A stretch of DNA of 50,198 nt. Origin: Lingula anatina (Eukaryota > Brachiopoda > Lingulata > Lingulida > Lingulidae). Position 1 is the first letter of the stretch. Each line of letters opens with the position of its first letter. Under the pieces are notes generated by a model. The model did not search any database, was not told the DNA's origin, and saw nothing but the letters and a program-made list of their open reading frames with translations. Shown piece by piece: positions 37,180-47,462 of this stretch. The position numbers and the translations under genes are program-made. The stretch spans positions 1,002,281 to 1,052,478 of the forward strand of contig NW_019775425.1 in the NCBI RefSeq assembly GCF_001039355.2, given 5' to 3'.

Positions 37180-39795
37180 CTATTGGTAGAGAATCAAACT
37201 AACCACCTTCTGTACATATACATCAGGTATTTTCAACCGAGTCAGGTGCGTCCTTCAATCCAGAGGATACTGTACAAAATACAAACAACGTGGCTTTGAT
37301 TTTTAATATGGCTAGCTTATGCATTGGTTGTAAAATCACTAAATTTTTATGAAAAAACTCTTAGAAGTTAAATAAAGAACATTGGTTCTTGACATGATTT
37401 ACTACAGAATCATTGCATTAGGGGTGACACTTTTTTTTTAGCTAGGAGAATATATGCTGACCATGAAACACGAACGATTATATGTAGCACGCGAAGTGTT
37501 TGTTAATCCAGGAAGGCCGAGTGTTCTTTTATGTAGGACTGTTTTGTAATATAGACATAATGATTGAAAATATTCGGCAAAACCCTTAATTCGCCACTAT
37601 AGGACCCTCTATTGGTTCATTTAAATAGATGGAAATGGGTCTCTAATCTTTTATCGTTTTTCACCTACTTGATTAAAAAGGGGTTAATAATGTAAAAGAG
37701 AAGAAGATGCATATTTCAAAAATAAAAGTTTGTTTAGCTTTTTTTTATTTTTGTATTTCAAAAGTATATATTTTTAAAAGAAGAAATTCAAACAGTGAAG
37801 TTGAGTAATTAATTCTATCTATTCAATATGCTTGTAAGAGAGAGAACCCGAAAAAATACTTTTGACCTTTACAAGCCTGCTGTAAATATAGCTACAACAA
37901 CGAGGTTATTTTTTTTAATACGCCTAAAATAGAGAATGTGAAATCATGTTTTGTATTGTATTTAGCATATACATCCGATGCACTGAACTGAACATGCACA
38001 CACACAAAAACACACACAGCGCAACATATTTATTTTGGTGCACGTCCCATCTAGTCCGTAGACTAAATGCGTTACTTCCAGAATTCTTATCAAAGCACCT
38101 CCCCTGTATGTCAAGGCTGAAGAGCACAGCTCAGGTCTCCATTCTCCCAGACAGAGGGCATTTGCGATTGCTGTCAGGTAAGCTCTTAGTTTTAAATTCT
38201 CACTTAAATTAAAATGAGTAGCTAGGGCATAGATGGTTTCTCATGGGTCGCCCCACTTGTTATGTGCTTTTAAAGGAGTGTGAGCATTGTTTCTTCAGTG
38301 GATATTCCAACTGGAGAAACAAAATGATGATGATTCCTGACACAAACGTTGACAGTCATGGGATCTAAATGTGCCAGCCTACATGTATGTAAAGCCAGCA
38401 TGTCCTCCCGCATATAAAACAGACATGTCGTAGAACTTGTTTCAGAACTGTAACGCACTTTGAACACATGTTTAATCCAAACAGACCTACATTTTGTTCA
38501 TGTAGGTCATAAGGCCTATGTACATAAGATAATAGAATACAAGGGCATTGTAAGACCCATCTTGTTATTAAGCCCCCTTTACACTGGACGGCGTCCTTTT
38601 CTGCGCCCCGCAGTACGGCCCTGTTTGAGAGTAAAAAAAAATAATAATAAATAATTTTACGTGCCGACAACTGGCCGATCACTGAGCATTCATTTTGAAC
38701 CAAAGCGATGCTTGTGGCTCCTTTCTACGACCACAGCGATGCCAATTTCATGGTCGCACAAAGGACACAGAAAGAACGCCGTCCTGTGTAAAGGGGGTTT
38801 AAATAATATCATGCAATATGCATCATGATGCTGCCTGAGCGAAAAAATATATCAAACACACAGTGAGACTTTGCTTCAGTGTAACTTGTAATCTGAAAGC
38901 CAGGCGATATAGAATAACGACTTATAGATATAGTTGGAATGTATTTCTAGAAGACCAGCTGAAACCTATAAGGAAACGTCGCCAAATTTGTAACTAAGAT
39001 CTAATATTCCGTTTATTAGATCTTAGTTTGTAAGTACAGTAATAGATTAAAAATTATTTGTGTAAAACATGACTGGATGACTGATCTGGTTGTCAAATTC
39101 ATTTGCGTTTTGCACATGCACATCCAGATTCGAGACTCGGTCGGCGCTCTTTAAGTTTCTTTGAACAAACAAAAATTTTAGTAAATTAAGTTTATATAGA
39201 CTGACACACAACGGTGTCTTGGTGATAGGAGCCAAATTAAAATAAAACACATAGGAACTGTATTGTATATGTATTCACTTTATGATCTAAAGCAAACCAG
39301 GCCCATTAACATGAAAAAAGGGCAAAATGGTGTATTCCATATCCCCACTTAAAACTTCAAATAGCAGGACCTAAAAAAAGACGCAACATTTATTTTCCAG
39401 AAAAAATAACCTAAAAGCCTATCATTCGATCTTCATTTTCTCAACCGATTCGTATGAATCGTGTCTTTTCTACACGGCACATGAGTGTCTATAGCAAAGT
39501 TTATCTTATTGATTTGACAATTTATTTTCTAACTGAATGTCTGATCCAGCAAGTGTTAAAGGATAATTCGGACAAGACAAAGAAAAGGAACTATCAAAAG
39601 GGTTCTTAATCCTTAGTCTTATCTTCTTTCAAAACATATCCGAAGATTTGTAAGTGCTAAGCCGTGCCTACATAAAAAACAAACAAAAAATTGTTGCCAT
39701 GTAATCATATCCACTATATGTTTACGGCACATGGCAAAAGCACATCAGTGAGTTGTATTAATATTCACACGCATGTTCTGGTTACAAGGAGACTA
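37180..39795. other. Intergenic region upstream of PPA
   Basis: Separates the PPA start from the 3' end of the UPF0489-type gene. AT-rich. Contains one TTAA-flanked MITE (38572-38798) and several short ORFs with no coding signature. No gene recognised. Confidence 0.6.
38572..38798. mobile_element. TTAA-flanked MITE
   Basis: 227 bp with inverted termini CCCCCTTTACACTGGACGGC and its counterpart GCCGTCCTGTGTAAAGGGGG. TTAA immediately flanks both ends (38568-38571, 38799-38802), the target preference of piggyBac and Kolobok transposases. No ORF of its own; internal poly-A/ATA stretch and a GTGGTCGTAGAAA-like inner pairing. Confidence 0.7.
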
Positions 39796-39801
39796 TTTAT
39801 T
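39796..39801 (-). other. Polyadenylation signal of the UPF0489-type gene
   Basis: TTTATT on + (AATAAA on the gene strand) about 210 nt beyond the stop codon at 40008-40010. Confidence 0.5.
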
Positions 39802-40007
39802 ATCCATGCAGAAGGCCCACAGGAATATTCAGCCGAAGCCCTTAAATTAATGTTGATAGCGAAATTAAATTAAATTTTAAAACAAAAGGACGAATACAAA
39901 ATATTCTGTGAAGACGCTTATTATTCATAATTCGACGATTGTTTTTCTATTATCTATCAGCGATATATTATAATTTTCTAAAATAATTTCCTGAATAGGC
40001 TGAGTGG

Positions 40008-42636
40008 TCAACTTTGAAAAGTCGAGCGCGCCTTTCTGTACTCGTGTCTTGCCTCCCACCCCCTCTGTCCACCAAGTAACCCAGGGTCATAATGAAAAGT
40101 CAATTTTGCCTCTTGAAAAGCGTTTTTCACAGCGTTTAAAACATTGTTTTCAATGTGACGAAAATGTTTCTTTGGAACGTAGCCATCACGGAACGATCTA
40201 CAAATAGAAATAAGTCGTGGAGTGCTCAAACGAGAGATGATACTCTGCATTAGTTCGCTTCTTGTTTCTATTTCATCTTCGGTGGGAGAATGGAAAGTTA
40301 CGATGGATTCATTGGGTGTGTTAAACCCGTGGCAAACCTGAAAAGGGACGTTTTTGTACAGTTCGCCACTTAAAGATTTCGGAGTGGTGGTCATACAAAA
40401 CCCAATATCGGTTAATGTTTTGAGCTGATCGTAGGTCATAACTAACAACAGTTTTACTATCTTCTTCACCCGCGTTCGTGATGACGATTTTAACTGCGAA
40501 CAAAAAATAGCACTTCGCTCCCGGAAGAATGAATTAAAGTACTTCCCCACTTGAGAGAAGGTCGCATTCAGTTTTAGCTTTGAATTGCAAAAGCTATTTT
40601 GACTATCACTGTCTTCGCAGTTTCTCATTATTGTTTCAATGATTTTTGTTAAAAATAAGTCAGAGACGCGCTCATCGTCTGTATTCATTGGGCAAAACGT
40701 CATAGAAAGAAGCGTGTCAAGAAGTTCCACCAATTTCCAATTTATCTTTGTTTGCAACAGAGGATCGGCTCCGCTCTCACATCCAAAATAATCCTCGTCA
40801 ATATCCAAAATGATCGTCTCCGATTTATCTATCCAGTTTTCTTTTGTAAACTTTTCAATAAACACTTGGTCCATGACTTCCTCAGAGATATAGGACGTCT
40901 CCACTTTGCACCGACCTGGGTCCAACTCCACAACATCAGTTCCTCCACTCAGATAGGCGACTTCCTCGTTGAAGTAAAAACAAACTCTTCTGTTTGTATC
41001 GTCCGGCTGAAAAGTTTAAAGACAGATATTGCATATATATGAATTTCAGTAAACTTAGTTCAAAACAAATCATAATTCACTTAATATTCTTCCTGACATA
41101 CAGGTATCGCAGGAAAATGTTGACATCAGGTACCTTTATTTGAGGGGGTTAAACATTTCATTGTCTGAATTATTAAAGATAAGTAGCTTCTCAGGGGATT
41201 TAGACATCAGGTATGATTTTGAGACATTTTCAAACGAGTAGACCAACAGTATATACATGCACAGAGGGTGAAACATATAAGAGCACGCGCCATTACGGGG
41301 ACCAACACTCCTCTTCGGAACTACGCGCTGTTTGACTTTTTTGAAAGAAAAAATTTACCTGGCATTGACAGAAAACTTTTGCAGTACTAGCTTCGTCTGT
41401 ATTAGGAACGAACCAGCCGATCTCGGTAACGGTTCTTCTGTAGAGGCCAGAGTGGTTCTGACGATCCCATGATGGCCATACCCACACAAACCGATTGAAA
41501 AGACCCGACATCACAGCCTCCTGGAAGGTAGAGGTATGTCCGGTTATATCCAAAATGACCACCACGTTTTCAATATAGGCTACAGTGTTTGTTTGAGAAC
41601 AACATCATATAATAACAGTAATATCACACATGTTTAATAAAGCTATAATGCTAATCACCTGTCTGAGAAATAAACAGTTCAGTGAACGACTAACAAACTT
41701 ACAGGCCGACTGCACACCGATCAACCAACAGCTAGTTAACTTAAAGAAAAATAAGGCTTTTAATATACAATCATTAATACTTTTTAAGGAAAAAAGTTGA
41801 CTAGCACTTACTACGACAAACACATCATTTTTCTGCAGCATATAAACGAGTTCTTTGGGGGTTTTAGGCCACCGAAAGAATGGGTACTCGTCGTAATAGT
41901 CGGGCGGAGCCTCATCGCTGTGACCGTCTATGTGAATCTGGAGGGGAAATGATCACACAGGTCAAAGAACATGCAAGAGAGTCTAAATGATGTTGAAATA
42001 TTTTTATATTTAACTAACCAGGCAAAATACATTTAAAATTACGACGACGACAAAAAATCGCTCTTCCTTGTGACAAAGAATACATAAATAAATAAATAAA
42101 AAAAATAGTGTGCCGTCCTCCCCCGTTTTTGTTCATTTGATTTAGTTCACCTTTCAGTTCATGAACAAGATAAATGCAAATGGTTCTGAAGTTCAATGAA
42201 GTGCACACTGCATAGATGTTTTTTTGTCCAATATTCTTCGAAATTCTGTAATCTTTAACACTGCAGCCACACCTTATATTTTCCGTGTCACTGTATAAAG
42301 TTAAGTGAAGTATGTTCGTGAATTAAAACAGAACGTGACTATCAAGGAGTCGATCTATTGTTTCCTTGAAAGAAATTTGTGATAAATGTATCAGGTCATT
42401 TCCAAGTATGAATCAGGTAGATAAGAGATATAATTCGAAACCATTACATTTTCATATTACAAAGTGCCACGGTATAATGACAGTGACAGAGTGGAAACAT
42501 ATCGTCTTCGTTCTCTTCCTGCCAAGCTGCGTCTATTAAGTAAGGATATCTATCGTTGTCATTCTTGATACATGTAACATCGGAAGCATTTTGGTAGGCT
42601 TATTCGTGTTAGTTAGGCAGATTAAGCTACCACTCC

Positions 42637-42682
<46 letters not shown>

Positions 42683-44548
42683 TTAATATACCTGAAACTT
42701 TATGTGCGCTCAATCTATTTTAGTAGACTTAGAATATGAAAACGTGGCAAGCACACATGTTATAATACCTGTATATACAATCTAAATGCATGTCCTTCTA
42801 GTAATTTACAGAATGGATTTAGGTACCTCACACAAATTTTTTTATACAAATTGAACGGACGTACAATGGGCAGTTTTACAAAACTTGAAGAAGTGTGCAT
42901 ATAATTATAAGATATACATCTATACAGCTTAAAATAACCTTTCAACACTCACCAATGTATTTCCAGACTGCGGAAAGCTACCCGCTTCAGCTTCGGCAAA
43001 CCAGTAACGCAATACTGAAAAACAGCCACCGTATATCTTGAGTTTTGTATTATCATGTTCTTTCACCTTGCATTTTAAAGGATCGGTTAACTTGTTCCTC
43101 ACCGCAGTTCAACACTTCTTTATTGATAAAATGAAACAGGACTAAACTTAAAAGAAATTATCTTATCAACTATTGGTTTTCCAGCGTATTTTCCATGTTG
43201 AGAAAAGCCCTCCTTTTTCTCAAAAAGGCTATTAATCCTTATTTTAAACGATTTTGTATGAAGACAACTAATTTGACTTTTTTCTACTGTATACGCGCAT
43301 GTGCAGGTGCACCTTAAGAACAGTAGGATTGCTGTTCATATCAAACTGGACATTACAATACACTATTTGGAAATACATGTACATCTTTAACACTATTTTT
43401 CACCTGTTTGCGTTCCTCGTTTTAGATTATTTATAGTCACACATCATACTAATTTTAGACATTGATTGTCATGGGATCAATTGTGTTTAAGAGTTTTTCA
43501 TTAATCCAGGGAGACCTATATTTCATTTTGATTATGGAAAAAAGAACGGATGCAATAAAAGCCACTAAAACTGGAACTCGGATAACGAATAAGATATATT
43601 TGTATTTACAAAAACCACAGTTACCCCGCTATATCTTTAAGTAAGATTGAAATGTTAAATATGGCACCGGGGCGCTTTAATTCATAAGTCGGTTAATTTT
43701 AATATAGAACCCCAGTCCTAAGTATGCCCACGGTTCACTGAGTACCTCATCTGAAGGACATATATCAGCCTCGATGGTTGTTTAAATACCCTTGTGTAAC
43801 CTTCGTTTTGAATCAGTAGCCAGATTGAACCGTCATATACCTCGGTAACGTGTATGTTATGCGCTGTGGATTAGTACTTACGAGCTCGAGGAAATCGATG
43901 AAGAAATTCATGAGATGGTGTTCAAAGCCACCCCCGCTGCCTTTACTGTCAATTTCTACAGCATTTATCGTTTAGTTAAGCCCAGTTGCCAGAACCACCG
44001 TTTGGACAGATACCTTTAAACACACTTCAAAATTTCATTTATTGCAGATCAGACTATTAGATATTTTTCTGATTTCCCTATCGTTACTGTAAAATTGGTT
44101 TACATGCGTTCAACAGGGCAGTGACCTTATTCATCTACCTAATAAATCGTGGAGAGAGAAAAAAAAGCCACACAGCGAGATCCAAATAATCGCACTAATG
44201 ATTGGTAAAATACAGTTTCCTGATAACTCGAAAAACCAATAATTGATAAGATACTTTCTTTTAAGTCTTTTCATATAATTAATTTAGTATACGTGGCCGG
44301 ATGTCACACTCTGACGGACCATACGAGCTTTTTACTGAAACGGAAATTAAGAGAAATGCCAGAAGAAATATGATTCAGTGTTGTATTGTCTACAGGAACA
44401 TGGAAACCAATAGCTGTAGTCCTGTGATTCATAAATATGCTTATTACGTGAAAACGCCAAATTGTTACAGTCTTTATGATTTCCATCATTCTTTCTCTCT
44501 TTATTGCTCGTTTAATAGAATAAAACATACATATTCATGCTATGTCTT

Positions 44549-44591
<43 letters not shown>

Positions 44592-45128
44592 TTGTATGCA
44601 CAAGTAAATCCAGGATATCCGGGAATCATCCTCTTCCCACAATTATATGTCTTGTGTTCTTTTTTTTTAATTCAATTTTAAAATATGGTTCTGTGGATTT
44701 CAGTAGATTTCAGTAGATGGTGGTAGGCGAACAATTCTGCACTAAGTAAGGGGGAGGTGCACGCTCTCACTCGCTCCCCCTCGCACCCCTCTACGTCCGC
44801 TTATCAATAAGTATATTCACTTAAAACCTGTACAAAAATCAATATTTCCTTTATCAATGAGATGCCTTTATTACAAAACCTAAACCATATTTTCTAAAAA
44901 CGGCAGTAAGATAGTAAAAAGCATGCAATGCTCCGTAGATAGATTTCTCTCACCTTCATGATGTTCCTCGAACACGACCACCTTTACCTCGGGCGTGGTC
45001 ATCCTAAACCCCGGGGTCTGCATGAGCCAGCATGTCACCACCACAGTTAACGCCACAACAAAACACAGAAGACCTAATTGAAAAGCTATGGAAGATTTGA
45101 GCAGTCTGCGAACCGCTCGCATACCCAT
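40008..45128 (-). CDS. UPF0489-type single-pass membrane protein, complete
   Basis: Function unknown. Five exons in 5' to 3' order: 45128-44954, 43014-42953, 41937-41812, 41520-41359, 41006-40008, with consistent phases, 507 residues. Start chosen at the first ATG after an in-frame TGA. Residues 1-11 are basic (MGMRAVRRLLK) and 14-36 form one hydrophobic helix, so a type II anchor with the bulk lumenal or extracellular is likely. The body contains VVVFEEHHE (50-58), IHIDGHSD (80-87), FVWVWPSWD, FCQCQ and LDIDEDYFGC (242-251). This order matches the UPF0489 family (human C5orf22: VEDHQE, FDSHPD, LDxDxDFF). The H-x-D-x-H-x-D and D-x-D-x-D sets resemble metal ligands of arginase-fold hydrolases (inference). 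The C-terminal half is less conserved with several Cys. Divergent from the NPL-like gene, about 1.8 kb apart. Not an orthologue of cytosolic C5orf22 given the membrane anchor. Confidence 0.85.
42640..42680. repeat. (CA)n microsatellite
   Basis: About 20 CA units in intron 2 of the UPF0489-type gene. Confidence 0.95.
43882..43955 (-). other. Candidate frame-breaking cassette exon
   Basis: 74 nt in intron 1 of the UPF0489-type gene, with a strong donor (CTC|GTAAGT) and a weak acceptor (GCTGTAG). It is open in the phase delivered by exon 1 and would read EIDSKGSGGGFEHHLMNFF on. Including it throws exon 2 out of frame and makes a TGA exactly at the exon 2/3 junction. Skipping it gives the family-conserved EEHHE-VLRYWF joint, so it is not part of the main product. 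Confidence 0.25.
44547..44594. repeat. (TTTA)n microsatellite
   Basis: About 12 tetranucleotide units in intron 1 of the UPF0489-type gene. Confidence 0.95.
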
Positions 45129-45671
45129 CTTCTTATCTTTTCGCCTCTTTTTTTCTCTCTGATTCACGGCACAAAATCACTGTACATTTAAGCCCATTTT
45201 ATCTGTTATAACTGGTGTCCAATTCACCTAATGCATGCTGTCATGGATCTTTACGCTAGTTGATTTTCCAGTAAATCATGAGTCGTGACAGAGATAGCAT
45301 CGGGGATTCGATTGGAATATGTGGATCTCCAATAGCTCATTTAAAGAGCAAAGATACAATTTTGATGCAGAGGCACATTGGTATTTTGAGATTTGTCCCA
45401 TCTTTTTGTGTCTTTCCTTCTCATCTCAGCAACATAATTTCTATAAAATATCCGAGTAAGTCTAACTGCCTTTTTATATAGCATTTGCATTTGCTCTGCA
45501 GCAAGGCACTCGAGGTCTACAGTATTTTTCACTTGTCCCAGGATTGAGGGAATAGGGGTTGGCTCCTGCACCTTGTAAGAGACATTTTAATGTGCAAAAC
45601 TGCGAGGCAAATGAAAAGACCTGTGCCCCTCCATCCCATCAACAGCAAAAGAGGCAAGGAGAGAGAGAGCG

Positions 45672-46060
45672 TGCATTTAGAACAGATGATCCACGGAGTA
45701 ACTGATCCGCCGACTAAATATGGCCGATCCCAACTGTGCCGCTTAATCCTCTGATGGTCACCCCGTCTCCACACGCGCCATTAAACTGATTGAATCGCGG
45801 CTCCGAGGTTTAATTGCAAAGCCAGTGCAACGACGGCGCTTGTGGAGACGGGGAAGCATTCAGAGAATTAGTCGGCGCTGCTTTTAAGTAAGTTGGCCAT
45901 ATTTAGTTCGCGGATCAACTTGTTCTGAATGCCCCATCCGTTTAATGGTGCGTGTAGAGACGGAGAGACCATCAGAAGATTAGGTGGCTTACTTTTAATT
46001 GGGATCTGCCATATTTAGGTCCTGGATCAGTTAGTCCGCGCACCATCTGTTCTGATTGCG
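45672..46060. repeat. Three-unit inverted/direct repeat
   Basis: A roughly 115-125 bp unit occurs three times: inverted at 45672-45786, direct at 45808-45935 (with about 26 extra bases near its start) and direct at 45940-46060. Shared landmarks in direct sense: GTTTAATG..., GGAGACGG, CATCAGA-ATTAG, CTTTTAA, GCCATATTTAG, GGATCA, TGTTCTGA. The outer copies can form a hairpin with the middle copy in the loop. The region is markedly more GC-rich than the surroundings. It resembles a composite foldback transposon or satellite fragment. Confidence 0.75.
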
Positions 46061-46065
46061 CTCAA

Positions 46066-46070
46066 AGAGA

Positions 46071-46102
<32 letters not shown>
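46066..46102. repeat. (GA)n microsatellite
   Basis: Slightly interrupted GA run directly abutting the three-unit repeat. Confidence 0.9.
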
Positions 46103-46361
46103 CAGGGAACCCTTGTGATTTACATTGCCTTGCGCATCTAATGAGTAATAATGTTTAAATTACCGTGAATATATCATGCCTAGTGGGTCGTACGTCTCTT
46201 GGGAGTTTATCTGATCTATTTATACAGGGAAGGAGCAATAATTCAAATACCAAGAGAACAATTCTATGTTTTAGCTTTTTAGACAAGCGATAAGAAGTGT
46301 AGACCTGTGTTATTCAATTATAGAACATTGCCCTAACGTGTTGAATGTCAATCTATTTTTC

Positions 46362-46363
<2 letters not shown>

Positions 46364-46402
<39 letters not shown>
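46364..46402. repeat. (GA)n microsatellite
   Basis: About 19 GA units, roughly 550 bp upstream of the NPL-like start codon. Long GA runs near animal promoters can bind GAGA-type factors; no such role is shown here. Confidence 0.9.
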
Positions 46403-46948
46403 CATATAATTAAGATGGATGTTTGTTATTTTTCGAGTTGGAATGTATGGAACTTTATATAGAAAATTATTTTTGTTTCTTATCTTTGTTAGCATAATTA
46501 CCAGCAGAAAAATGTTTAAAACGTGAAAAAGTTGAAAAGGATTTTAAAAATTACTTCGCCCTTGCTGAACTCGATCTACATGAATATCAATCCAGATGGT
46601 GTATTATCGCCTTATGAACCCTTAATATTTGATTAAAATGGACACTACGTCTTTTTAAAGTTTAATATTTATATAAGATTCCGTATATCTAGATAAGAGG
46701 GTAATGCAGGGTTTTGTGATCAAATGATGTGTGTAGCCACTCATACATTTTCAGATATGCATTCAATTCAGTTTAAGCCACGATATTCAATATTTTGAGT
46801 AACGCCTATACATTTTTGTCTCGTTTTTGAAGAAAATTGGAATGAGTTTACTGTGTGCAAAAGTGGCCTCCATTCTATACTCTTGACCACGGCACTTCTT
46901 CACTTCATTTCATGAAAACTTGCAGGTGAATTAACTACCAAGTGAAGT

Positions 46949-47213
46949 ATGGACAGTTTTAAGGTTGAAGGGCTTGTGACCGCTCCCTTTACACCATTCA
47001 AAGGCAACGGGTATGTATACAGTTTCAGCTGCTACTGCTGTTTCAGCTTCTGTGAGAAACGAACCATGTTGCTACATGTAAATGTGATGAATACTTGAAA
47101 TACTACTGTAAAAACCTTACCCGCTGTTTTTTTAAACGCAACCATGGAATCGCGTGACATATGATGGAGATGTAGCCTAACATTCTGCACTGATATGTTT
47201 TTGCGTTGATCGA

Positions 47214-47259
<46 letters not shown>

Positions 47260-47419
47260 GAAAAGAAAACGAATAGGTAAAATGATATGTTAATAATTTC
47301 AGGGACATAAACTTTGAAATGTTTCAGTCCTATGCCGATTATCTAGTGAGCATGGAAATTTCTGCAGTTTTTGGTAAGTAATTGTGTGGGTTGAAAACTT
47401 AGATGATAATATCAGATAT

Positions 47420-47462
<43 letters not shown>

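Larger units (their letters stand above)
45129..46948. other. Divergent intergenic region, shared promoter zone
   Basis: Separates the ATG of the UPF0489-type gene (-) from that of the NPL-like gene (+). It contains the three-unit repeat at 45672-46060 and two (GA)n tracts. No TATA box or other core element recognised. ORFs here follow the repeat and look incidental. Confidence 0.6.

Noticed and set aside
37015-37299. 94-codon + strand ORF over the PPA first exon region
   Set aside because: It overlaps, in antisense, the PPA leader and promoter region; its openness comes from the GC-richer sequence there and it matches no family.
44301-44681. 126-codon ORF in intron 1 of the UPF0489-type gene
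   Set aside because: It runs through the (TTTA)n microsatellite, which generates the repeated LFIY residues; no other evidence.
45129-45167. Earlier start for the UPF0489-type protein
   Set aside because: The frame extends 13 codons upstream but begins at GTG and is preceded by an in-frame TGA; the first ATG is at 45126-45128.
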